A stretch of 12,596 nucleotides of DNA from Candidatus Aminicenantota bacterium (GTDB lineage: Bacteria; Acidobacteriota; Aminicenantia; UBA2199): assembly GCA_023137075.1 (NCBI GenBank), contig JAGLQA010000341.1:1-12596 (forward strand). Reading direction: 5' to 3'. Numbering within the stretch: position 1 is the first letter of the stretch; every line of letters begins with the position of its first letter. Of this stretch, positions 6,853 to 12,596 are shown piece by piece. The notes beneath the pieces are model-generated. The model was not told the DNA's origin. It saw only the letters and a program-made list of their open reading frames with translations, and ran no database searches. A program made the translations under genes and the position numbers.

Positions 6853-7728
6853 CTTACCCACCTCCTGGTTTTTTTCTTGTCCGCTTTGCCCCGGCCCGGG
6901 CCGCTCGGCCCGTCTCATTTGTCCGCCGCATTCAGGACACTTTAAATCGTTGCAATGTTTTTCTGATTTCATCCTGTGTTCACAATCTATACATTCACAG
7001 TCGAATACCTCCCCTAAAGAATTATCGTCCCGATTTACCTTATACCTTTCAAGGAAAGCTGTTACTTTCTCTACAGCATCGGGGCTGCTTAAAAGATTAT
7101 CCAAAAATTCTGTAGCTTTAGCTGAAAGCTCCACGCTTTCATTGAAAAAAGTTCCAAACATGCCGTTATTAGCGGCAGGACTATCGACAGCATCAACAGA
7201 CATGAGCGTCTTAACCCGCAATAAGGGTGACATCTCTGTTACACCGTCCTTCTTTTGATCTTCGGTTATTTCCTGATCCTCAAGTTCAAAATCTCCCAAT
7301 ACAACCGATGTTCCGAAAGCATCAGGATCCTTTTGAGCGAGATCAAGAACATACGAGGCCAGATCTCCATTTGGCGTATCGTAAGCCGTCTTGCTAAAAT
7401 ATAAATCAGCCCTGGCAATATCTCCGTCTTTGACAAAATTCTTAGCCCGGCCAAGAAATGTTCCTAGGGCAGTTACGCTCATATTGGGATGACCAAAGCG
7501 TGATTTTAAGCCTAGTTTATGCGCATTACCGGCAGAAACAATCTGGTCAAGAGTAATGTCGTCAATAACCCAGGCCCGGTAATCTTTTACATTCCCCTTA
7601 GTCATCACCGCCATGCCCCGGATAACTCCCTTTAAATTCTTATCTTCAAATTCTCTATCAATTCCATCAGCGCCTTGTTTTATTCCGCGCGTAACTTCCA
7701 ATCTTCGCTTGATCTGTTCTTTAGACAT
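6463..7728 (-). CDS. Prohead protease with zinc-ribbon linker and C-terminal scaffold domain
   Basis: This 421-aa protein (lambda gpC is 439) cleaves scaffold and head proteins during procapsid maturation. Residues 30-195 look like a phage prohead serine protease: RFGHPN (His80), then LGRAKNF and ADLYFS, AFGTSVVLGDF (Ser141) and SVDAVDSPAANNGMF. His80 and Ser141 are my candidates for the catalytic pair, matching the herpesvirus-like (HK97-type) layout rather than the ClpP-like one of lambda C. Residues 244-267 hold six cysteines, with CIDC and CPEC knuckles fitting a zinc ribbon. A Pro/Gly/Gln linker follows. Residues 293-421 are a charged helical scaffold that also has its own start (separate entry). 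The start at 7728 follows an A6 tract and a G-rich GGGGGCGG, and overlaps the stop of the 48-aa gene. Confidence 0.8.
   Translation of the reverse strand: MSKEQIKRRLEVTRGIKQGADGIDREFEDKNLKGVIRGMAVMTKGNVKDYRAWVIDDITLDQIVSAGNAHKLGLKSRFGHPNMSVTALGTFLGRAKNFVKDGDIARADLYFSKTAYDTPNGDLASYVLDLAQKDPDAFGTSVVLGDFELEDQEITEDQKKDGVTEMSPLLRVKTLMSVDAVDSPAANNGMFGTFFNESVELSAKATEFLDNLLSSPDAVEKVTAFLERYKVNRDDNSLGEVFDCECIDCEHRMKSEKHCNDLKCPECGGQMRRAERPGPGQSGQEKNQEVGKMGIELKDLTVDQLRAARPEMVSELEKASMQSERSRALEIVKAGQQEFKGMGMEPLLEEAIEKGQDVNTALAAMRGKRLKDLEADKNPPPGADGEEPRGASHLDRAKAYQKENKCSLADALRETAEPRKE
6850..6866 (-). promoter_or_regulatory. Internal ribosome binding site for the scaffold protein
   Basis: AGGAGG (6866-6861), TGGGTAAG, then ATG (6852-6850); an A7 tract lies two bases upstream of AGGAGG. 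A perfect site like this deep in a coding region and in frame is unlikely by chance, and it falls exactly at the boundary between the linker and the scaffold domain. Confidence 0.8.
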
Positions 7729-7867
7729 AAACCGCCCCCTTTTTTAGCTTTTCTGAATTTAAAACAATTATTTTAGGCTTGACCATTGCATTAACCGGTG
7801 TTACAGCGATACGGAAGGTGCCTATTTTATCTTTTTTATTTATGTCTTTTTTATGTTCATTTATCAT
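7721..7867 (-). CDS. Small 48-aa protein between portal and protease, unknown function
   Basis: A 49-codon frame fills the apparent gap between portal and protease. Its ATG (7867) overlaps the last codons of the portal gene, and its TAA (7723-7721) overlaps the protease start. The product begins lysine/asparagine-rich (MINEHKKDINKKDKIG) and then turns into alternating hydrophobic sequence (TFRIAVTPVNAMVKPKIIVL), suggesting a small beta domain. Overlap at both ends is the usual arrangement of this operon and favours a real gene. No strong ribosome site precedes it; GGAAAAG lies about 6 nt before the ATG, and translational coupling to the portal is plausible. I do not recognise the family, and lambda has no gene here. 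Confidence 0.6.
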   Translation of the reverse strand: MINEHKKDINKKDKIGTFRIAVTPVNAMVKPKIIVLNSEKLKKGAVYV

Positions 7868-9482
7868 TTTCATCTTTTCCGGCGTTAATTTCTTCTACAA
7901 CCTGATCGCTAGTGCTTTCATCTCTCTGTTTTTGATTAAATTTGATTCCGTGTTCTAGCTCAAGGTCTTTCTGCTTTTTTAGCTCACGCGCTCGCTGCTC
8001 CTGTATCTCTTCCCAATCACCGCCATGAGCTGATGCTTCATCGGCAAGGGTAGAGTGATTATTGTCAACAGACATAACGGCTGCTTTAACTTCTTTCTGA
8101 GGGTCAATCCACGACCACCCCGGAGATATCCATTTGGTTCGCACATAAGCGCTGCGGTTCTGATAAAAATCAAGTATCGGCAGCTCACCTTTTAAGTAGG
8201 CTTCCTCAATCAGCATTTCAAAAACCGGCTGGCCCAATTTGTTAGCCACAAATCTTTGTTGTTTTTGGAAAAAGCGTCTAGCTTCGATCAGGGCTGCTCT
8301 GGTGTTTGAATAGTTAGATTTGGAAAAATCCTTAGATAAAATTTCGTAAGGTATATTTAATCCCGATGAGATATCGCGCAATACTCGCTCCATAAAAGTG
8401 CCGAAGGTTCCACCGGGGCGATTAGGCGCAAATTGTTCGATAGATTCTCCCGGTTCAAGGTACTCAACCATAGCCGGGGTTATTTCTTCTATCCGCTTAT
8501 TGTCAGAATCGGTGCTTGATTTCCTGGCAATAGCTGCTCCCAGGGCATTATCTTTTTTAACTATCAGGCCGATGCAAGCAGCTAGCCGGGCCGCAACCAG
8601 TTCCGCTTCCATGTATTCGTATCTATCCTTAAAGAGATTTATTACCGGGGCGAAAAATGGCTCGCCGCGGGTTTGCCCTGAACGTAAAACATGATATAGG
8701 TGAAAGATCTTCTTTACTCCAAATTTATCTCTGGCCGGATACCTGATATAACTATCAACGTCATTCCCACTACCTCTTCCAAATATCCAATCTCCGGGAT
8801 GAGTTTTTTTGATCCAATATTCAACCGGCTCTCCATATTTACCAATCTTAACGCCAGAACGGATATCCTTACTCCCATACAGTCCTCCGGGAGTGCTTAA
8901 TCTGTCAGATTCAATACTTTGCAAAACTAAACTATACGGCCGATTTCTGTCTTTAATTCTTAGCGGTAGGATTATTGATTCACCATTGGCAAACCTTGAC
9001 CTCTCTTCTAATTCTTCAATCTCATAAAAATCTAGGCGGTTGCCGGCATCAGCATACGGTACCCATGCTGTCCATATTTTTTCAAGTTGTTTTTGAAGCT
9101 GAGAAGCAAAGTCCTCATTAATTTTCAAAACCTCTTTGTCGACTCTACTTTGAGGCTTTATGCCAGAGCCAATAATATTTGTTATGATTGTTTCAACTCC
9201 GCCAGAAGCAATCGCGTCATTCCTTATCAGGTCCCTGCTTCTTTCGCGTAGTTTAGGCAAATCTGTTAGAAGGTCTTGATCGGCAGAACCTCCGCCTGGT
9301 CCCCATGAACTGCGAAACCTGTCTGATTTAGCGCCGCGGTAAGATCCAAACATTGATTTTGAAATATGGCGAAAATACCTCCTCTTCGATTCAGCTTGAG
9401 GTGAAAAAATACCAATGGCCCGGTCAATTCCGGATCCCAATATTTCAGCAAAACTTTTCTTTGTATTTTTCTCAGCGCTCAT
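7857..9482 (-). CDS. Portal protein (lambda B family)
   Basis: This 541-aa protein (lambda gpB is 533) forms the dodecameric ring at one capsid vertex through which DNA enters and leaves. The N-terminal part has the family pattern: MFGSYRGAKSDR at about 44-55, a Trp-Gly-Pro-Gly-Gly stretch, then LPKLRERSRDLIRND and ETIITNIIGSGIKPQS. Later, EPVEYWI, FHLYHVLRSGQTRGEP and a DISSGLNIPYEILSKDFSKS segment followed by NYSNTRAALIEARRFF match the wing and stem region of lambda-type portals. The last 50 residues are acidic and polar. The ATG overlaps the stop of the gpW gene (TAATG) and lacks its own ribosome site, so translation is probably coupled. The 48-aa gene starts inside its last codons. Confidence 0.95.
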   Translation of the reverse strand: MSAEKNTKKSFAEILGSGIDRAIGIFSPQAESKRRYFRHISKSMFGSYRGAKSDRFRSSWGPGGGSADQDLLTDLPKLRERSRDLIRNDAIASGGVETIITNIIGSGIKPQSRVDKEVLKINEDFASQLQKQLEKIWTAWVPYADAGNRLDFYEIEELEERSRFANGESIILPLRIKDRNRPYSLVLQSIESDRLSTPGGLYGSKDIRSGVKIGKYGEPVEYWIKKTHPGDWIFGRGSGNDVDSYIRYPARDKFGVKKIFHLYHVLRSGQTRGEPFFAPVINLFKDRYEYMEAELVAARLAACIGLIVKKDNALGAAIARKSSTDSDNKRIEEITPAMVEYLEPGESIEQFAPNRPGGTFGTFMERVLRDISSGLNIPYEILSKDFSKSNYSNTRAALIEARRFFQKQQRFVANKLGQPVFEMLIEEAYLKGELPILDFYQNRSAYVRTKWISPGWSWIDPQKEVKAAVMSVDNNHSTLADEASAHGGDWEEIQEQRARELKKQKDLELEHGIKFNQKQRDESTSDQVVEEINAGKDENDK

Positions 9483-9697
9483 TATCTATCAAACCCCGCA
9501 TAGTTTGTTGTTCCTGTAGAGCTCTCCGCGTTAATTTCTTTTTTTAATTGAGTTCGCAAATTAATTAATTCTGTTAGTGAATACTTTTGAATGTTTCGGC
9601 CGGAAATATTATAAGACTGCACAGCGCCGCCGGCCGCAATAGCATTGATAGCCGTTTCGACATTGTCCAGCATTATTTGTTTTGTTGGTGCGGTCAT
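9482..9697 (-). CDS. gpW-like head-tail joining protein
   Basis: At 71 aa it matches lambda gpW (68 aa) in length and position, between the packaging genes and the portal. It has an N-terminal helix (MLDNVETAINAIAAGG), a beta-hairpin with SYNISGRNIQKYS, and a second helix (LTELINLRTQLKKEINAE). The 'G-R-x-x-x-Y-S-x-x-x-L' step between hairpin and second helix is a good fit to the gpW fold. The protein seals the portal and prepares it for the FII-type stopper. AAGGAG lies 9 nt before ATG 9697. A candidate promoter lies just upstream. Confidence 0.75.
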   Translation of the reverse strand: MTAPTKQIMLDNVETAINAIAAGGAVQSYNISGRNIQKYSLTELINLRTQLKKEINAESSTGTTNYAGFDR

Positions 9698-9725
9698 TTG
9701 ACAGATCTCCTTTAGTATTCTTTAA

Positions 9726-9753
9726 TTCATACTTACATTTTGAGACTTGTCAA
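9726..9753 (-). promoter_or_regulatory. Candidate sigma70-type promoter upstream of gpW-portal
   Basis: A perfect TTGACA (9753-9748) is followed after 16 bases by TATGAA (9731-9726, four of six matches to TATAAT). It lies in the only sizeable gap between terL and the head genes (9698-9794, no reading frame) and about 25 nt upstream of the gpW start. It would add transcripts for the head genes beyond those from terS. The -10 element is only moderate, so this remains a candidate. Confidence 0.4.
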
Positions 9754-9794
9754 GAGATAGTCAATGGGGTCGTTCCTACAGCGTGGAATAAATA

Positions 9795-10034
9795 TTAATC
9801 ATCGCTCTCTACACTTTTAAAACGATTTTTACAATCTTTGCAGAAATGATAGCGGATTGGTAATGCGGTTTTATCACATTTAACATTTTTGCTTTTACAC
9901 TTAGGGCACCTAACGGGATGGTAAACTACTCCCTCAATACTGTGGTTTTTATTATCAGATTGGGCTTTTATCTTTTTTTTCTTAGGTGTGTGCCCATTCA
10001 GCCAATGATCTTTTTTCTCTATCCACTTATCCAC
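9795..10034 (-). CDS. Small zinc-ribbon protein
   Basis: This 79-aa basic protein has a C-terminal four-cysteine zinc ribbon: CPKC (43-46) and CKDC (65-68), linked by a segment containing PIRYHF and ending FKSVE. An additional Cys53 lies between the knuckles. The N-terminal 40 residues are lysine-rich and probably disordered. The GTG start at 10034 overlaps the terL stop (GTGGATAA), indicating coupling; no strong ribosome site is seen. Small phage proteins with this ribbon include Com- and Ogr-like regulators, so it may bind nucleic acid and regulate late genes or assist packaging. Lambda has no counterpart between A and W. The exact role is unknown. Confidence 0.7.
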   Translation of the reverse strand: MDKWIEKKDHWLNGHTPKKKKIKAQSDNKNHSIEGVVYHPVRCPKCKSKNVKCDKTALPIRYHFCKDCKNRFKSVESDD

Positions 10035-11937
10035 GATTCAGCCAATTCCCCTGTTTCTTAACCCAGCTGCCTCCCTTCTTTGTTTTCTTCTGCACGTCCG
10101 AGGCTATAGGCTTCGGCTTATCATCTTCACACAAGGCGTAGACCCTTAACATCTCAGCAGCTGCGGCGGCGTAAATTTCGCAATCCCAAAAGTTATTGGC
10201 TGCGTGAGATGAGAGTTTCTTCCATACCTCACGGCCCCTGCCGGTTTTATCTCTTTCTATCACCTTACCTTCTGCGCACATTTGCTTAAGATACATCCTT
10301 GATGGATCCCGCGGCAAATGCCACTTGCTTGTTCCCGCTAGTCCTGTATTTATAAACCGCGAAACTTTGTCTTTAAAAAGGGTCACGTCAAGATTGTAAA
10401 GCTTTAATCCGCCGGGCATATTCTTCCCGCTGGGATATTTATCTAAGTTGTTCATTTTATACAGCATTCCGCCCAATTCCTGCTTTCCTTTTATGGCCCT
10501 GGCTAAACCAACCCAGTCCCTACAGATATCGTATACCTCTGTTGTTTTATAACCAGTATCGACACAGGCTAAGTGAACCTGGAATGGTTCGATCCCCGGA
10601 ACCTCAGAAGGATAATATTTATTAAACATTAAAAAAACATCTTCCCAAGATTCAACAAGGGCAGATTCGATCTTCCAAGATTCATAGCCTACACCCCAAC
10701 CTCGCACAACATAATAAAAATGATCGAGTTGAACATCAATGCCGGCAGTCAGAACGATCACGCCATCGGGAACCGTGCCAGCTGGATATTCAAGAGCAAG
10801 CTTTTTTAGTTTATCCGGGTCCCTCTCCTCAATCTTTTCTTTCCATTCTTCGGCTAACCAGCTATTAACAAAGTTCATTAAAAGTTCACTACGGCCTTTA
10901 ACACTTAAAAACTCAGCCGCTATTTCCGAAAAGGTAAGCCAGGGAGAATACAACGCGTTAATCCAAAACCCCCGGTGCGCTGTATAATTCTTTTTCCCTT
11001 TAATTTTTCCTTCATTGTCGATACTGCAGCCTTCCGGGAGCCACTCACCCTTGATCATCATACTTTGTTTCATAGCGTCAGTGATAGCTTTTTTACACCC
11101 AACGCACTCATACCAAGCCAGACGCTTTGATTTTATTGTTTCAGGGTTACGTTCACCTTTGGGAAACTTAATCTGAGGAAATACAAGCACCTGATACTTA
11201 CCGCAATGGTGGCATGGTACATAATACTTGCACTGGTCTGATCTCTCGTACTCCCTGGAGATATACCCCTCCTCTATGGTTGGTGTCGACACCTTTACTA
11301 TTTTGCGATTCCAAAAAGTTCTAGTTCTTTCGGTCGACAACTTTATGGGATCAGCTTCTTTTCCTGAAAACGGCGGGTATTTGTTTATCTCATCAAGGTA
11401 AAGGTACCGGATAGGTTTCCCGGCCAGGGATGCGGGGCTTTGTGACCACGCCATATAAAGAGTCATCCTGTCAATAGAAATGGAAAAATTACTAAGATCA
11501 TCATCATATCCAGTTAAGTGCCTTGAAATAGCCGGCGAGATCTCAACCATAGGTTTTATTCGATCAGTAGAAATTGTTTTAGCATCATCTTTCCTGGGCA
11601 TAACTAAAAGGGATGGACCAGGATCCTGGTCCATAGCATACCCCATCATGTTTAATAAGCTTTCAGTCTTACCAACCTGAGTAGACGCCTTGATGGTGAT
11701 CTGCTCGACCAGAACATCAGTAAACGCGTCCATTATCCCTTTTAGGTAGGGCGTCCTTTCTGTGCGCCACCGGCCTGGCTCAGCTGATGTCTTGTCATCT
11801 AAGTAACGGCTTTCATCGGCCCACTCCGAAACGCTGAGCTTCTTGGGAAGCTGCCACGCTCTTCGCTCTATCTCGGTAAAGACAGATCTACTTTTTCTTT
11901 TTTGTTTTGACTTCGATTCTTCCTTGAGCGAAATCAT
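10027..11937 (-). CDS. Terminase large subunit (GpA family)
   Basis: This packaging ATPase and nuclease has 636 aa from ATG 11937 (lambda gpA is 641). Counting from the TTG one codon earlier: Walker A is STQVGKT at 86-92, Walker B ends in LDE at 182-184, and the coupling segment KVSTPT is at 216-221. A zinc knuckle has C243/C246 and C279/C282. The RNase H-like nuclease domain shows candidate metal ligands D402 (GIDVQ), D461 (ACVDTGY) and D586 (NNFWDCE). It cuts concatemeric DNA and drives it into the procapsid through the portal, guided by the small subunit. I prefer ATG 11937 over TTG 11940 because GAGGAG lies 7 nt upstream of the ATG and only 4 nt upstream of the TTG. The gene begins inside the terS gene, which it overlaps by 50 bases. 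Confidence 0.95.
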   Translation of the reverse strand: MISLKEESKSKQKRKSRSVFTEIERRAWQLPKKLSVSEWADESRYLDDKTSAEPGRWRTERTPYLKGIMDAFTDVLVEQITIKASTQVGKTESLLNMMGYAMDQDPGPSLLVMPRKDDAKTISTDRIKPMVEISPAISRHLTGYDDDLSNFSISIDRMTLYMAWSQSPASLAGKPIRYLYLDEINKYPPFSGKEADPIKLSTERTRTFWNRKIVKVSTPTIEEGYISREYERSDQCKYYVPCHHCGKYQVLVFPQIKFPKGERNPETIKSKRLAWYECVGCKKAITDAMKQSMMIKGEWLPEGCSIDNEGKIKGKKNYTAHRGFWINALYSPWLTFSEIAAEFLSVKGRSELLMNFVNSWLAEEWKEKIEERDPDKLKKLALEYPAGTVPDGVIVLTAGIDVQLDHFYYVVRGWGVGYESWKIESALVESWEDVFLMFNKYYPSEVPGIEPFQVHLACVDTGYKTTEVYDICRDWVGLARAIKGKQELGGMLYKMNNLDKYPSGKNMPGGLKLYNLDVTLFKDKVSRFINTGLAGTSKWHLPRDPSRMYLKQMCAEGKVIERDKTGRGREVWKKLSSHAANNFWDCEIYAAAAAEMLRVYALCEDDKPKPIASDVQKKTKKGGSWVKKQGNWLNRG

Positions 11938-12505
11938 CAATAATCTCCTCTATTCTTAACCGTAAAACTTCTTCTATTTTTCTTACTGATATCCCCATCA
12001 ACTGAGGAGCAATCACCCTGGGCAACGCTAGAAACTTCTGCTTAATTACTACAATTTTCCTAACGCTATCTCTTTCAACATCTCTCGCGGGAACAAGCTG
12101 CCCGCTCTTTTCTTTATACTCCATCTCAGCAAGCTTCGATTTAAACTTGCGATACTCGGTTTCATAGTCTTTTTCTTTTTTTGTTCCCTTTTTCTTTTTT
12201 GGGTTTTTCTTAGAAAAGCGCCAATCCTCTACCATCTTTAAGTCATAAAAGCCTTGCTTATTCTTTGGCAAACCATCAGCATCCCAATATTGTACGGTCC
12301 TAGTGGAAACACCCAGAACCTTGGCTAAGTTTTTCTGAGTATCAACAACACCAGTAGGCAGCTTGCTGCTTTTAAACTTTTCTAATTCTTTTAATTCTGA
12401 TCGGGAGAGAGTTTGACCTTTGGCAAACTTCTGTTGAAGTATTAAATATCTTTTCTTTTTAGCGGATTCCGATGTTTTTGATTTTTTTTGATTTTCCATA
12501 TCCAT
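11888..12505 (-). CDS. Terminase small subunit (Nu1-like)
   Basis: This 205-aa basic protein lies directly upstream of terL, as Nu1 does before A. Residues 55-85 form a helix-turn-helix of the Nu1/MerR type: QKNLAKVLGVSTRTVQYW followed by a DGLPK wing. A lysine-rich linker (about 97-112) leads to a helical segment (about 113-192) including KSGQLVPARDVE and ALPRVIAPQL, a pattern shared with Nu1-like and similar small terminase proteins, where the C-terminal part contacts the large subunit. The protein should bind the packaging initiation site and position terL. The start at ATG 12505 has no clear ribosome site, and M3 (12499) is an alternative. The C-terminus is four lysines. No promoter or cos-like site is certain in the 91 bases upstream. 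Confidence 0.85.
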   Translation of the reverse strand: MDMENQKKSKTSESAKKKRYLILQQKFAKGQTLSRSELKELEKFKSSKLPTGVVDTQKNLAKVLGVSTRTVQYWDADGLPKNKQGFYDLKMVEDWRFSKKNPKKKKGTKKEKDYETEYRKFKSKLAEMEYKEKSGQLVPARDVERDSVRKIVVIKQKFLALPRVIAPQLMGISVRKIEEVLRLRIEEIIDDFAQGRIEVKTKKKK

Positions 12506-12596
12506 ATATTACGAGTAAAATAAAAATTTCATTTTCCGAACACGAAAAATCAAAAAAACAAAACCACGTGCACTTTTTGCCCGAGCTCGACAGACC

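Noticed and set aside
6771..7258. Two overlapping plus-strand frames opposite the protease gene
   Set aside because: They overlap each other and the well-supported protease/scaffold gene, with no recognisable domain or start signal.
9964..9985. A-run with A AAA AAG in the zinc-ribbon gene
   Set aside because: A -1 slip leads to a stop within a few codons and would remove the zinc ribbon; explained by four consecutive lysine codons.
11897..11903. Slippery-looking A AAA AAG heptamer near the end of terS
   Set aside because: A -1 slip here adds only about eight residues before a stop, does not enter the terL frame, and no hairpin is evident. It reflects the lysine codon run of the tail.
12506..12596. 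Possible cos or promoter upstream of terS (small palindromes CGAGCTCG and GTGCAC, an imperfect hairpin)
   Set aside because: The palindromes are 6-8 bp and isolated, no repeated terS-binding boxes or convincing -35/-10 pair are visible, and the window ends here.

Overview
The window is a siphovirus (phage or prophage) packaging, head and tail-assembly module. All recognisable genes lie on the minus strand, so transcription runs from right to left. Gene order and protein lengths follow the phage lambda late operon closely: terS (Nu1) - terL (A) - small zinc-ribbon gene - gpW - portal (B) - 48-aa gene - protease/scaffold (C/Nu3) - decoration (D) - major capsid (E) - [terminator] - FII-like - Z-like - U-like - tail tube (V) - G/GT - tape measure (H). 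Sequence resemblance to lambda itself looks low, and functions rest on family motifs plus order. There are no host genes, tRNAs, integrase, lysis genes or CRISPR arrays, so prophage and free phage cannot be told apart. Strong AGGAGG-type ribosome sites show a bacterial host with ordinary Shine-Dalgarno initiation; I cannot name the taxon.

Right end, 12506-12596: 91 bases upstream of terS with no gene and no convincing promoter. Region 9795-12505 is packaging: terS overlaps terL, and terL overlaps a zinc-ribbon gene. A candidate promoter (9726-9753) then precedes gpW and the portal gene. Region 6051-7867 holds a small gene (7721-7867) overlapping both the portal and protease genes, a prohead protease with a zinc-ribbon linker and a nested scaffold start, and the decoration protein. 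The major capsid gene (5030-5992) is followed by a strong intrinsic terminator (4982-5013), which should lower expression of the connector and tail genes beyond it.

Region 3523-4967 encodes three connector and tail-completion proteins. Region 2354-3508 is the tail tube protein, with an inserted glycine/threonine-rich repeat region. A 142-base gap (2212-2353) holds a nested inverted repeat and an 18-codon reading frame. Region 1460-2211 encodes the tail-assembly chaperones G and GT. They are joined by a textbook -1 frameshift signal: the heptamer A AAA AAC, a stop codon directly after it, then a 14-bp hairpin 5 nt downstream. The tape measure gene starts at 1457 and runs off the left edge.

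Together the genes cover DNA recognition and packaging, procapsid assembly and maturation, the head-tail connector, the tail tube, and tube-length determination. The best points are the frameshift signal, the internal scaffold start, the overlooked 48-aa gene and the terminator behind the capsid gene.
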